Shown: piece by piece, positions 1-8,318 of the stretch
Layout: every line of letters starts with the position of its first letter
Position numbering within the stretch: position 1 is the first letter of the stretch
Origin: Hyphomicrobiales bacterium
GTDB taxonomy: Bacteria > Pseudomonadota > Alphaproteobacteria > Rhizobiales > Beijerinckiaceae
Direction: 5' to 3'
Assembly (NCBI GenBank): GCA_027484655.1
Contig: JAIXSM010000073.1
Span: forward strand, 1-58,392
Length of the DNA stretch: 58,392 nucleotides
Notes under the pieces: generated by a model
Database searches by the model: none
Told to the model about the DNA's origin: nothing
The model's input: the letters and a program-made list of their open reading frames with translations, nothing else
Position numbers and translations under genes: made by a program

Positions 1-119
1 CCCGTCTCCGCAAGGATCTTCGTGATCGCCGCCGTCAGCGACGTCTTGCCGTGGTCAACGTGCCCGATCGTGCCGATGTTGCAGTGCGGCTTGTTGCGTT
101 CGAATTTTTCCTTCGCCAT
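1..119 (-). CDS. tuf: Elongation factor Tu, N-terminal fragment (gene runs off the window)
   Basis: The minus strand reads [20 protein letters not shown] and continues with [14 protein letters not shown], which is the EF-Tu N-terminus including the G1 phosphate-binding loop [10 protein letters not shown]-Tu is the cytoplasmic GTPase that delivers aminoacyl-tRNA to the ribosome. Only about the first 39 codons are present; the rest lies left of position 1. The start is the ATG read from 119 on the minus strand. The gene upstream on the same strand is the YaiI homologue, about 145 bp away, so tuf probably has its own promoter in 120-263, although no clear promoter was identified by eye. Confidence 0.97.
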   Translation of the reverse strand, partial: MAKEKFERNKPHCNIGTIGHVDHGKTSLTAAITKILAET

Positions 120-263
120 GGCCCTGTTCCGGTTTTGCGAGTTCACAAGCTCCCGCGCGGCTGCGGAAAAGCCGCGGTTCGATAGGCAATTTTGCGGCAA
201 ATCGCAAGAGCGCCCGCCCCCGGCGTCCCTGCTGCGCCAACCAGGCGGCGCCGCCATATCAGC

Positions 264-728
264 TCAAGCCATATGCCCGGCACGTTTCAGACGTGTGACA
301 GCCACCTCCAGCGCGGACAAAAACGCCGACCGGTCGCGCGGCGCGAACGGCTTGGGGCCACGCGTCTGCTCGCCGAAAGAGCGCAAATCCGTCATCAGGT
401 TGCGGGTGGCCAACGCCAAGCCGATGGAGGCCTCGTCGAAGGCGCGGCCGTTAGGCGCCAGCACGCTGGCGCCTGCCTTCACGCACCGGTCGGCCAGCGG
501 AATGTCGGCGGTGATAACCACATCGGACGATCCTGCTCGCTCGGCGATCCAATCATCCGCCACGTCGGGGCCGGCGGGCACGATGACCCGCTCGATCATG
601 GGATCACGCGGGGTGTTGATGAACGCGTTGGAGACGACGAACGTCTTCAGGCCGTGCCGTGCCGCGACCTTGTAAGCCTCGTCCTTCACCGGACAGGCGT
701 CAGCGTCGATGAAGATGCGGATGGGCAT
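264..728 (-). CDS. YaiI/YqxD family protein (DUF188, UPF0178)
   Basis: A 154-residue protein beginning [17 protein letters not shown], the signature N-terminus of the YaiI/YqxD family (DUF188), a PIN-like fold with conserved acidic residues (DADACP near residues 8-13 and [11 protein letters not shown] mid-protein). Size and C-terminus match the family. The biochemical role is not established; the PIN-like fold suggests a nuclease, but this is inference. The ATG at 728 was preferred over an upstream in-frame start because the family starts at this MPI-R/K motif. The C-terminal region contains the charged stretch [20 protein letters not shown] typical of the family. Confidence 0.93.
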   Translation of the reverse strand: MPIRIFIDADACPVKDEAYKVAARHGLKTFVVSNAFINTPRDPMIERVIVPAGPDVADDWIAERAGSSDVVITADIPLADRCVKAGASVLAPNGRAFDEASIGLALATRNLMTDLRSFGEQTRGPKPFAPRDRSAFLSALEVAVTRLKRAGHMA

Positions 729-831
729 GGGTTTGAGCGGCTTTACCTTAGCTTTTAGGAGCGAAACTTCAAGCGTTGCGCGATTACCTCGACCCTGTCG
801 CCACGGGCGGATGTCCACGCTTATACACGCC

Positions 832-1125
832 TCATGCAGCCTGCAGGCGAGCAGCCTCGCTTGTAAGTCGCGCGCGGATCAGATCATTGATCTGCTTTGA
901 CGAGCGGACCACCTTAACTTGAGCCTTGATTTGCGGGAGCGAAACAACGCTCAGCAACTCGACGAAAGCCACATTAACAAACGACGTGGTCGCGACCTCA
1001 ATCCCCTCGAAAGACACGACGGCCGCATCCCCTCGGGTCAAGACGGGTGCAAGAACACGGAACAATGCATCGCCCTGCTCGCTCGTGTCGGCAGCGCCGG
1101 CAAGCGTCTTGACGTTAATCACCAT
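832..1125 (-). CDS. STAS-like domain protein (DUF4325 type)
   Basis: A 97-residue single-domain protein. The pattern of alternating hydrophobic strands, with [22 protein letters not shown] near residues 37-58, fits the STAS-like DUF4325 family: small anti-anti-sigma-like proteins normally encoded beside a GHKL-type ATP-binding protein. That is the case here, since its ATG (1125) overlaps the end of the upstream ATPase gene by 7 bp, so the two are very likely co-translated. It may be the partner switched by the ATPase, as in Bacillus SpoIIAA/SpoIIAB systems, but no sigma factor is nearby and the target is unknown. Base composition is less GC-rich than the surrounding chromosome. Confidence 0.75.
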   Translation of the reverse strand: MVINVKTLAGAADTSEQGDALFRVLAPVLTRGDAAVVSFEGIEVATTSFVNVAFVELLSVVSLPQIKAQVKVVRSSKQINDLIRARLTSEAARLQAA

Positions 1126-2012
1126 TCGAGTTCCTCCTCCTCGCTAGGCAACGCTTCGATCGTATCAGTCCTCAAATGGATCTCGATTGTCGTTCCCGGA
1201 CAGAATCCCACCCCTTCAAACTCGAACGCTGCTATACCTGCTGCAGAGCGCTCAAAGCGTACGATAGCCTTTTGAGAATATATAGTCACAGTGCCTCCGT
1301 TTCCGAGCACTACAACTCGCAGCAGATAGTCAAGTCCAGCCCCTCGGTTGGTCGGCAAGCTTTGGGTCGTGAAACCTTCCTCAACCGCTTTCATGATCGC
1401 CTGCCCATCGGTGAGGTGAGGCAGCTTAGCGCGAACAGAACTCGGTATTCCTTGGCCGAAATCGGAAACGGCTATTTCAATCCGATCCATATTCGGAAAA
1501 TGCTGAACGAAGATACTCCCAATCTCAAGTTTAGTATGATCTTTGATGTTGTTGAACAATTCGGAAATACACGCTCTAAGCGTTCCCAACGACGCTCGCG
1601 TGATCTCAAGCCGAGCAGCGAGCCAAGGCACCAAATCTGTATCAAGCCAAGCATGGCTCTCCGGTTGAGCGATTTGGACCAATGGCCGCGTTGTCCTTCG
1701 CGGTGATGCAGCTTCGTTGAGCTTTCGACCCAAATGCTCCTCAAAGAACAGAGAGTCATCCAAGTACGAAACTGGGTCGCTAGTACGACTACATTCGACA
1801 AATGTGACTTTGCACTGGTTCGCGGCTAGCCAATGGATCAGGTTGCTTAGAAACACGACACCACATGGCCTGATAAACTCAAGTCCAGCGAAATCGATGG
1901 ATAGGTGATCAGGGATCCGCCCACCAGCGGCTGCTTCAACCTGTGGCGCAAGGTCCGACAGACGAGCCCCTTGGAACCGGCGCGGGAGCTTGATGACCGG
2001 AGCAGCGCACAT
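1119..2012 (-). CDS. STAS-GHKL ATPase fusion protein (anti-sigma-type regulator)
   Basis: A 297-residue protein. Residues about 36-72 look like a STAS domain (a hydrophobic strand, then FIRPCGVVFLSNLIHW). Residues about 140-290 carry the GHKL (HSP90/histidine kinase/MutL) ATPase motifs: N-box ELFNNIKDHT (151-160), G1 box DFGQG (184-188) and G2 box NRGAG (222-226). There is no H-box or receiver domain, so this is not a classical sensor kinase. With the overlapping downstream STAS-like gene it forms a compact two-protein signalling unit. The start at 2012 (MCAAPVIK) is the first reasonable ATG; an upstream in-frame extension lacks family character. It lies just outside the left repeat of the element but is compositionally atypical. 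Its function is unknown. Confidence 0.75.
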   Translation of the reverse strand: MCAAPVIKLPRRFQGARLSDLAPQVEAAAGGRIPDHLSIDFAGLEFIRPCGVVFLSNLIHWLAANQCKVTFVECSRTSDPVSYLDDSLFFEEHLGRKLNEAASPRRTTRPLVQIAQPESHAWLDTDLVPWLAARLEITRASLGTLRACISELFNNIKDHTKLEIGSIFVQHFPNMDRIEIAVSDFGQGIPSSVRAKLPHLTDGQAIMKAVEEGFTTQSLPTNRGAGLDYLLRVVVLGNGGTVTIYSQKAIVRFERSAAGIAAFEFEGVGFCPGTTIEIHLRTDTIEALPSEEEELEW

Positions 2013-2117
2013 GCAATATGTCCCAAGTAGACGGGGCGGCTGAACGAACAACGCCAAGTGAAAGAGAGAAAAAACGGACAATTTTTAGATTAGTTCAAAT
2101 ACTTAAACCGGTGCAAC

Positions 2118-2161
2118 TGGAGCGGGTGAAGGGAATCGAACCCTCGTATTCAGCTTGGAAG
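2118..2161 (-). repeat. Displaced tRNA-Gly 3' half (left attachment site)
   Basis: This matches 22142-22185 at 39 of 44 positions. Read on the minus strand it is a tRNA-Gly from the anticodon loop to the CCA end, and nothing upstream of it forms the missing D-arm and 5' acceptor strand. The five differences all fall in the T-stem and at the base of the acceptor stem (tRNA positions 49, 50, 64, 65 and 66). This copy pairs perfectly with the 5' acceptor strand retained in the intact gene, so it is probably the original host 3' end pushed aside on insertion. Confidence 0.9.
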
Positions 2162-2177
2162 TCGCCATACTCTGAGC

Positions 2178-2349
2178 TTTCATGGCGTTTCATGGAATTT
2201 CAAGTTCCCAAATTTTATCTATTATTTGCAAAGTCTTAGCTCTCATGATATTTCATAGAGCATCAGTTCGTTTCAGCCTTTTGGGACCATGGCGGGACCA
2301 TTCTCCGGGACCACAGCGGGACCACGGGCGTATCCAGCTTCCGGGACCA
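2178..2349. promoter_or_regulatory. Integrase arm-type sites and int promoter region
   Basis: Five direct copies of GGGACCA start at 2283, 2294, 2307, 2318 and 2343; the first four are spaced 11, 13 and 11 bp, close to one helical turn, and the fifth ends 4 bp before the integrase ATG. Two more copies occur at the far end of the element (22055, 22066). Such repeats near both attachment sites are what arm-type sites of a tyrosine integrase look like, and their position suggests integrase controls its own gene. The AT-richer segment before them carries TTTCATGG at 2178 and 2188 and TTTCATAG at 2251, possible sites for a second factor such as the AlpA-like protein. Protein binding is inferred. 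Confidence 0.6.
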
Positions 2350-2353
2350 TGCG

Positions 2354-3658
2354 ATGCCAAAGATCGTTTTGACCGCTGACATCGTCGAGCGAGCCCGCGC
2401 GACCTCCAGACTTGTTGAACTGGTCGACACGCACCCCAAGGCCAATGGTCTGACCCTGCGCATCACGACGTCAGGCGCAAAATCATGGAGCACGCGCTTC
2501 CGACTGGCCGAGACCGGCGAGCGGCGGCGCATACAACTCGGGCGTTATCCTGCAGTGTCGCTCTCCAGCGCCCGCGACAAGGCGCTGGAAGTGCACGGCA
2601 AGGCCGCCAAGGACATTGACCCCGCCAAGGAGCGCAAGGCCAAACGCGCAGCTGCGGACAAGGCCAAGCTCGAAACCCTGTCAGTACTGGCGGAGCGGTA
2701 TTTTGAGGCCGCTGCCAAGGGTCGCCATCGGCGCAATGGCAAGCCCAAGCGCGAGAGCGCGCTGAAGCTGGAGCGCTACTACTGGCTCAAACACATCGAA
2801 CCGGCCTTCGGCAAAAAGTCCGTGCATGACATCAAGCGCGGCGACATTCAGGCAGCCGTAGACAAGGCAAAGCCTTCTACAGGGCGACAGATGCGAGCGT
2901 TGTTGCAACGCCTCTTCACCTATGGGCGTTGGCTAGAAATTCTGGACCACGACCCGTCCCATTTCGTCGAAACAGATGCTTGGGAAAGCCGGGATCGAGT
3001 GCTTGTGGAATCGGAATTGCGGGCGATCTGGCAGGTGCTTGACGAGCCATCGAAGCGGATCGACGCCAAGATCAACGAGGGGCTTGCAGCAGCCATCAAG
3101 CTCTGCGCGCTCACCCTTCAGCGGCGTGGCGAGGTTGCGGGTATTACCCTGGCCGAAATCGACATCCCTTCCCGGCTTTGGATTCTGCCGGGCGCTCGCA
3201 CAAAGAACAAACGGACGCATGCTGTTCCGCTTTCTTCGGCGGCAATCAGCGTCATCCAGTCAGTCAAGGAGCGTCTGCCGACAGACGCAACCCACCTGTT
3301 CCCCTCAGCGCGAGGAGCCGCAAAGACCATTCAAGCAGCAACACTGACCCGCGCCTTTATCGAAGCAGCCAAGGCCGCCAAGCTCACCAACACCCGCTTG
3401 CATGATCTGCGGCGCACTGGTGCCACCACCCTCACGTCTGAGCGCCTCGGCATCGGGCGCTTCACGGTCTCGGCTGTTCTCAACCACGCCTCCGATACTG
3501 GGAATGCGGCGGCTGTCACCGCTGTTTACGACCGGAACGATCACCTACCCCAGAAGCGGGCCGCACTTGATGCATGGGCGATTGAACTGTTGCGCATCGC
3601 CGAAAATCGGCCAACCGAGACGGCGGAGATTGTGCCGATCAGAGGGCGGATGGGATGA
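2354..3658 (+). CDS. Tyrosine recombinase / P4-type integrase
   Basis: A 434-residue integrase with the DUF4102 arm-binding N-terminal domain (about 1-95), a core-binding SAM-like domain (about 100-200) and a C-terminal catalytic domain. The catalytic set is complete: RRGEV with Arg257/258, HDLRR with His350 and Arg353, LNH with His378, and the nucleophile Tyr392 in VYDRN. It should catalyse site-specific integration and excision at the 44-bp att repeats in tRNA-Gly. It sits about 190 bp inside the left repeat and is read into the element. GGGACCA repeats lie immediately upstream. Its stop codon overlaps the start of the next gene (ATGA). Confidence 0.96.
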   Translation: MPKIVLTADIVERARATSRLVELVDTHPKANGLTLRITTSGAKSWSTRFRLAETGERRRIQLGRYPAVSLSSARDKALEVHGKAAKDIDPAKERKAKRAAADKAKLETLSVLAERYFEAAAKGRHRRNGKPKRESALKLERYYWLKHIEPAFGKKSVHDIKRGDIQAAVDKAKPSTGRQMRALLQRLFTYGRWLEILDHDPSHFVETDAWESRDRVLVESELRAIWQVLDEPSKRIDAKINEGLAAAIKLCALTLQRRGEVAGITLAEIDIPSRLWILPGARTKNKRTHAVPLSSAAISVIQSVKERLPTDATHLFPSARGAAKTIQAATLTRAFIEAAKAAKLTNTRLHDLRRTGATTLTSERLGIGRFTVSAVLNHASDTGNAAAVTAVYDRNDHLPQKRAALDAWAIELLRIAENRPTETAEIVPIRGRMG

Positions 3659-4275
3659 AAGCTGGCCTTACTGCGATACAAGAGCAAGCCATTCGGAAGA
3701 CGATCGAAAAGCTGCTAACTCTGCCAGACAACGACGAATGCGTGATCGATCGCTGGCAGACGTGGTTTCGGGGCAAAAAATTGCCCAAATGGCCAAATCT
3801 TGGCCTGATACAAGTCAATCCGTTCTACCGAAAAGACATTTCATCCGAGCGGATGACCACAGTGTGCATTCTTGTAAGCGCGCTGTCTGGAGACGAAAGG
3901 CGTTTCAATGCCCTACGCGAGATCCGCGACGTACAGAATGAAATTGAGGACCGAAAGCCAAAAGAATTGCGCACAACAGAAGAGGAAAACTACCTCAAAC
4001 AGATCACACAGATTTTAAACAAACAGGGTCTTGGTCAGGGAATTATATGGCGTCAATCGATGATATTGACTGGTTCGCAGATATGGGCACAAGCAACCGG
4101 TCGGCTCCCGCCGCGAATTCGATGGCTAAATCCACATGGAAAAGATGAATACGATCGTGAGCCTAAATTTACATTTAGCCGACTAATGTTTGATGTCTGG
4201 TCGGATGTAATGAGGACTGATCAACGAGTTGCGAGGATATCCTTTTCCGACACAAAGCGGATAGCGTTGAAATAA
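3655..4275 (+). CDS. Hypothetical protein of the element
   Basis: A 206-residue protein translated from an ATG that overlaps the integrase stop (ATGA), suggesting translational coupling. It is charged and aromatic-rich (RWQTWFRGKKLPKW, NGxxWRQ-like stretch around GIIWRQSMILTG) and predicted soluble; no signal peptide or membrane segment is seen, and I recognise no family motif. Base composition is lower in GC than the integrase and the replication genes, consistent with a separately acquired passenger. Its place between integrase and regulator would suit a regulator, an anti-restriction factor or a small defence or toxin gene, but there is no sequence evidence for any of these. Confidence 0.7.
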   Translation: MKAGLTAIQEQAIRKTIEKLLTLPDNDECVIDRWQTWFRGKKLPKWPNLGLIQVNPFYRKDISSERMTTVCILVSALSGDERRFNALREIRDVQNEIEDRKPKELRTTEEENYLKQITQILNKQGLGQGIIWRQSMILTGSQIWAQATGRLPPRIRWLNPHGKDEYDREPKFTFSRLMFDVWSDVMRTDQRVARISFSDTKRIALK

Positions 4276-4361
4276 GAGGGGTTTGGCCATCTGAGCCCCT
4301 CGTCTACCAACTGAATTCCATTTTCTATCATGAAGCCTCCTGAAACCTTGGAGGCATCGAC

Positions 4362-4592
4362 ATGTCCAACGATCTGGCGGCCCGTATTGGCGGTTCCCGT
4401 CTTATTCCCTTCCCCGAACTCTCGGCGAAGCTCTGCAACCGCTCGCGCGTAAGCCTCTGGCGCGACGTCAAGGAGAAGGGCTTTCCCGCCCCGATCAAGA
4501 TCGGCGCGCGCCGTGTTGCGTGGGTTGAAAGCGAGGTGCTGAGCTGGCTTGCCAGCCAGAACAGCGCTCACACCACCCGTGAGGTGGCGTGA
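4362..4592 (+). CDS. AlpA-like helix-turn-helix regulator
   Basis: A 76-residue protein with the AlpA/excisionase-type winged helix layout: LIPFPELSAKLCNRSRVSLWRD resembles the usual R-x-x-E-V-x-x-x-T-G-x-S-x-S-T-x-Y motif, followed by the wing FPAPIKIGARRVAWVESEV with W at the usual position. AlpA proteins of P4-like elements activate integrase expression or act as recombination directionality factors. A strong ribosome-binding site (TTGGAGG) lies about 9 bp before the ATG. The stop overlaps the start of the next gene, so this and the following small gene probably begin the replication operon. Confidence 0.85.
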   Translation: MSNDLAARIGGSRLIPFPELSAKLCNRSRVSLWRDVKEKGFPAPIKIGARRVAWVESEVLSWLASQNSAHTTREVA

Positions 4593-4900
4593 TGAACATA
4601 CCGTTTGTTTACACCAGAATGGGAGCGCACCTTTTGGCGGCCTGCAACGCTCGGCTCGCAGGCCAGCGCGACGAACCTGCCGAAGCTGATCTCTTGCTCC
4701 TGATGGAGCACGTACTCAAGGCCGTTGAAGGCGAAGGCCCATTTGGCAAGCAGGCGATTACATCGCTTGAGCTTCGACCTTCGACAATGTCGGCGCTTTT
4801 GGTCCGCATGGACGGAGCCAAAGTCCGTGCTGACCTTTTGGCCGAACAAGATCATGTCACGATGATCCGCACCGGGTACCACGAAGACCCGTGGGGCTGA
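4592..4900 (+). CDS. Small hypothetical protein of the replication module
   Basis: A 102-residue soluble protein starting at an ATG that shares bases with the preceding stop (TGATG); a GTG three bases earlier is an alternative. Residues 10-50 are Ala/Leu/Glu-rich and probably helical (LAACNARLAGQRDEPAEADLL cannot be assigned to a family), and the remainder contains TMSALLVRMDGAKVRADLLA. No enzyme motif is recognised. Its place between the AlpA-like regulator and the primase suggests an accessory to element replication or copy control, which is inference from position alone. Confidence 0.6.
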   Translation: MNIPFVYTRMGAHLLAACNARLAGQRDEPAEADLLLLMEHVLKAVEGEGPFGKQAITSLELRPSTMSALLVRMDGAKVRADLLAEQDHVTMIRTGYHEDPWG

Positions 4901-5002
4901 TCCCCACGGGTCTCCATAAACATCCCCAACAATACCGATCCAAGTCTTCCGCGCCCGGCCAAGGAATGCGGAGACGTGACCCCAGCAAAAAGGACTATCA
5001 CG

Positions 5003-5899
5003 ATGTTTTATATACCGAATACTGGCTTCTATAACAAGCCTTTCAACGCGATGAACAACTTCACGACCGAAGTCTCGCGCTTTCGCCTCAATGCCGATCG
5101 CAACGGCTTTGGCGTCATGGAACTCCGGACAGGTGACAAAGCCTGCACAGTTCCGAACTGGCAGAAAGGGGCTGCGAAGCCCCGTGACCTGGAGCGCCCG
5201 CATCCTTACTTCCTCAACACCGGCATTCTCTGTGCAGGGCTCCGGATCGTCGATATCGATTGTGATGACCCGAACATTGTCAGCGCTATTGAAGATTTGA
5301 CGCGTCGTTTTCTTGGAGATGCGCCTTGCCGTTCGCGCGCCAATAGTGCTCGCAAGGCGTTCCTTTATCGTGCGTTCCGAGGTGAGCCGCGTAAGCGCTC
5401 AGTCACCAGCAACTCGCTGGTCAATCTGGATGGCAAGCCGAGCAAGGTCGAGGTGCTGGGCGCTGGCCAGTTTGTGCATGTGCACGGCATCCACCCGAGC
5501 GGCACGCCGTTGATCTGGCAAGAAGGCTCCCCGGCTGAGACCCCGCTGGGGGCCCTGTCGGATGTCGAAGAGGTCCATGTTCGTGCCTTCCTGAAGGCGG
5601 TGGCAGCGCTGATCGATGCCGAAGCCCCGCCGCGTGGACGTGGTGTCATGAATGGCAAGGGAAACACGATCGATCCTTTCGGCCTGAATGGCGGCATCGC
5701 ACCCGGTGGCCCGGTCTCGATCGCCCGGCTGGAGAACCTGCTCGATCAGATCGGGTCGCACCCTTCCCGCCCCTTCGCGGTTTACGATACTTGGGTGCAG
5801 GTCTGCTGCCTCCCGATCGCGGGCATGATCCGGCGCAGTCAGATCGACCGTGACGACGGTGTGGCGCTCATGAAGCGCATCAGCGAACGCCACGGGTGA
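5003..5899 (+). CDS. Bifunctional DNA primase/polymerase (Prim-Pol, AEP type)
   Basis: A 298-residue protein with archaeo-eukaryotic primase features. The metal-binding acidic pair is in IVDIDCDD (Asp84 and Asp86), a Ser/Arg stretch follows (SRANSARKAFLYR), and KVEVLGAGQFVHVHGIHPSG matches the late conserved motif that ends in H-P-S-G. Such proteins make primers and extend them during replication of plasmids, phages and satellites. The ATG at 5003 is preferred because AAGGA lies 9 bp upstream; a GTG at 4976 is possible. The stop overlaps the upstream part of the helicase gene (GTGA), so primase and helicase are coupled and together correspond to the single alpha protein of phage P4, here split in two. 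Confidence 0.88.
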   Translation: MFYIPNTGFYNKPFNAMNNFTTEVSRFRLNADRNGFGVMELRTGDKACTVPNWQKGAAKPRDLERPHPYFLNTGILCAGLRIVDIDCDDPNIVSAIEDLTRRFLGDAPCRSRANSARKAFLYRAFRGEPRKRSVTSNSLVNLDGKPSKVEVLGAGQFVHVHGIHPSGTPLIWQEGSPAETPLGALSDVEEVHVRAFLKAVAALIDAEAPPRGRGVMNGKGNTIDPFGLNGGIAPGGPVSIARLENLLDQIGSHPSRPFAVYDTWVQVCCLPIAGMIRRSQIDRDDGVALMKRISERHG

Positions 5900-5904
5900 G
5901 CGCC

Positions 5905-7923
5905 ATGAACGAAGAACCGAAGACATCCACGTTCGACGTCGCTGCGCTCGAAAAGATCGAAGCTGAGTTCGACGGCAGCAAAGAAGCCCGCGCAGGATTC
6001 AACTCGATCCGCCAGACGGCTCTCAGTCTTGGCGGCGTCGACCCGGGGGAAACCCCAGGTCGCGCTGCTGCGATGGAAGCCGAAATCTTCGGTGGCGGCA
6101 TGACCGCCGAGGGGCTGGATCGCAACGCCATGGAGGACTTTATGAAAATTGCTCCCGCTGAACCGGACGAGATCGCCCGGATCATGTTCACCACGCTCAC
6201 GGCTCGCCAAGGCGACCTCGTCACAGATCGGCACGGCGTTCCGCATATCTACGACCAAGGCGTGTTTCACCCCGTTCCCGATCTGCTGAAGCCGCCTGCC
6301 GGGGCCGTTCCAACAATCATGAGGTTCATGACCGAGCTCCGTGAGGTATCCAGGGCGCTTGCAGACTGGGAGGAGCACTTCATCTGTACGCGCGTTGCGC
6401 GTCTCTTGGCGCAGATTCAAGTCTCCAAGCTGGCAGACCATGAGGAGATTGTTCCGGGGCTGCCAGCTGGTCTCGCTCGCGCGGCCCTGAACAAGTTTCG
6501 CGCGGCTGCAGGGGCGAAGAACCCCAACGCAGCCATGGCGAAGCACCGTGCGGCGCGCAATGCCGCCATTGCCGACGATGAGATCAACAAGGCGTGGAAG
6601 CGCCTTGCCATGCTGCTACCGGTTGTCGAACTCGATACGGGCACCGTCGGCGGCGTTGGCGCTTCGGTCGTTGGCCCGGATGCCGTCCTCCGGACCGATG
6701 GGTCGATCGCCCTCCATGATCCGGCCTACCTTGCCACCCGTGCGGTCGAGTGGAATGTCCTTCTCCCCCATGAGGCGAACGATCCAGAGGTCCACGCCGC
6801 GATGGCCGCGCCATCTGGTTACCAGCCGCCCGACACCCTCGTGTTGGCCAAGTTGAGCTTGTTCCTCGCCTTCATGATGCATCTCGCTGGATGTGATCGG
6901 GCGACCGTCCAACACATCCTCGGTCTCATCGGGGCCAAGCTCGCGAAGCGCAACATCGGTCAGCGCGGGCTGCTTCTCTTCGGCGCGACGGGCACCGGCA
7001 AGAGCGTCCTGATTAAGGTTCTCCATGTCGTGTTCGGCGGTGGCGCGGAAGCCGTCGACGTGACCGTGATGACGGGCCAGAAGCATGATGCCGCGACAAT
7101 CGCCAAGCTGATCACCCGGCGACCTTCCGTTCTGTCATGCAGCGAGTTTCAGGCTGCGAAGGGCGGGAATGACTATGGCCTGCTCAAGAGCATAATCGCG
7201 GGCGATCCGGTTCCGGCTCGCCGGATCTACACTGACCAAGTCATTCATGGGAAGCTCGACGCCCTTGTTGTCCTTGCTTCCAACCGCTTGCCGAACATGG
7301 CGAACGACGCATCTGCCGCGATACTCCGGCGGCTCGATCCGCTCTACATTCCTGCCAACCTCACCGTATCCGGCAAGGCTGAGGATCGTGACCTTGCGGC
7401 CAAGCTCGCCAAGGAAGCGCCGATCATCGCACGGGTCCTTCTGACCTTCGGTGCCCACTTCGACCCCAGCGCCGACCTGCCGCTGAAGATGCAGGAGAGC
7501 CGCGACCTTGCCGACACGACCATCGCGCCGAAGATCAAGCAGTTCCTGGCCGACGCCTGCATTGTCGATCCGACCGGGTTCATTCCGACGAACACCCAGC
7601 CGGGCTGGTCACTGGGTCTGTCTGCCGCCTTCGAGCAGTGGCACCTGGCCGAGTATGGCGAATACGCGAATATCAGCCCCGAGGGGCTGAAAGCCGCCGT
7701 CATCGACGCGGGCAAGGGCAAGTTTCAAGTTGCTCGTGTTCGTCCGCCCGGCGCGGGTCGCAGCGTTCCTCAGGTTCGCGGAACCGCTGGCCTGTCCCTT
7801 AAGCCTAGCTTCAGCACGGCCCCAGCACGCCTGCCGATGGCATTCCCGACACCCGTTCAAGCGGCGGCACCAGCCACACCCACTCTGGTTGCGCCGCCAT
7901 CCAACAGCCCCGCCACCCCGTGA
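5905..7923 (+). CDS. D5/P4-type replicative helicase (SF3-like, DUF5906)
   Basis: About 672 residues. The N-terminal third has no clear domain; the central region holds a superfamily 3-type ATPase core with Walker A GATGTGKS (about residue 360), a Walker B-like VLSCSEFQ and a sensor/motif C stretch ALVVLASNRLP. This is the organisation of P4 alpha and poxvirus D5-like helicases that unwind the origin with the linked primase. The C-terminus is Pro/Ala-rich and probably disordered. The start at ATG 5905 has GGTGA 5 bp upstream; the GTG at 5896 is an alternative. A hairpin terminator and a GTGAGAC repeat cluster follow directly. Confidence 0.9.
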   Translation: MNEEPKTSTFDVAALEKIEAEFDGSKEARAGFNSIRQTALSLGGVDPGETPGRAAAMEAEIFGGGMTAEGLDRNAMEDFMKIAPAEPDEIARIMFTTLTARQGDLVTDRHGVPHIYDQGVFHPVPDLLKPPAGAVPTIMRFMTELREVSRALADWEEHFICTRVARLLAQIQVSKLADHEEIVPGLPAGLARAALNKFRAAAGAKNPNAAMAKHRAARNAAIADDEINKAWKRLAMLLPVVELDTGTVGGVGASVVGPDAVLRTDGSIALHDPAYLATRAVEWNVLLPHEANDPEVHAAMAAPSGYQPPDTLVLAKLSLFLAFMMHLAGCDRATVQHILGLIGAKLAKRNIGQRGLLLFGATGTGKSVLIKVLHVVFGGGAEAVDVTVMTGQKHDAATIAKLITRRPSVLSCSEFQAAKGGNDYGLLKSIIAGDPVPARRIYTDQVIHGKLDALVVLASNRLPNMANDASAAILRRLDPLYIPANLTVSGKAEDRDLAAKLAKEAPIIARVLLTFGAHFDPSADLPLKMQESRDLADTTIAPKIKQFLADACIVDPTGFIPTNTQPGWSLGLSAAFEQWHLAEYGEYANISPEGLKAAVIDAGKGKFQVARVRPPGAGRSVPQVRGTAGLSLKPSFSTAPARLPMAFPTPVQAAAPATPTLVAPPSNSPATP

Positions 7924-8209
7924 GACAGTGCGAGACGACCACCCCGTCTCGCACTTCTTCTTTTGAATTCAATGAGTAAGCTGCCTGTGAGACAGGTGAG
8001 ACGCCCGAAACGCGCCAAACTCCCCTTGTTACGCATCATGCATGTCGAGAGGCCCGGGGGCGGCTTTCAAGGATTTTCGCCACATCCCTTCCTCATCTCT
8101 TTCAATTTCTCACATGCGAGTTTCTGATTTTTGATGTCTCACGTCTCACAAACCAATTTATTTAATGAATTCAACTCTCTGCCGTGAGACAACCCGTTGC
8201 CTGTGAGAC
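7920..8209. repeat. GTGAGAC iteron cluster, candidate replication origin
   Basis: Seven exact copies of GTGAGAC lie within 290 bp: five direct (starting 7920, 7987, 7996, 8184, 8203) and two inverted back to back (8137 and 8144, read as GTCTCAC), plus near copies (GCGAGAC) in the terminator hairpin. They flank AT-rich stretches, notably around 8095-8180, in an otherwise GC-rich element. The cluster lies directly after the primase and helicase genes. P4-type alpha helicases bind short iterons at ori and crr, so this is a plausible origin of replication. No gene is seen between 7924 and 8318. The function is inferred from position and structure. Confidence 0.6.
7927..7963 (+). terminator. Rho-independent terminator after the helicase gene
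   Basis: An 11-bp perfect stem (AGTGCGAGACG with CGTCTCGCACT) closes a 7-base loop and is followed by the T-rich run TCTTCTTTT. It begins four bases after the helicase stop codon. Its stem reuses the element's G(T/C)GAGAC repeat. Confidence 0.8.
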
Positions 8210-8318
8210 GGCTCACCCCGCCCCATTGGCATTGCATCTCCCGCGCGATAAGCAGGCTTGACGGTTTCCGCTTCGATAGTGCGAAATGAACGAGCTACGG
8301 CGGGGATGACAGCCTTCA

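Noticed and set aside
2118-2161. Functional second tRNA-Gly gene
   Set aside because: Only the anticodon-to-CCA half is present; no D-arm or 5' acceptor strand follows, so it is an attachment-site remnant.
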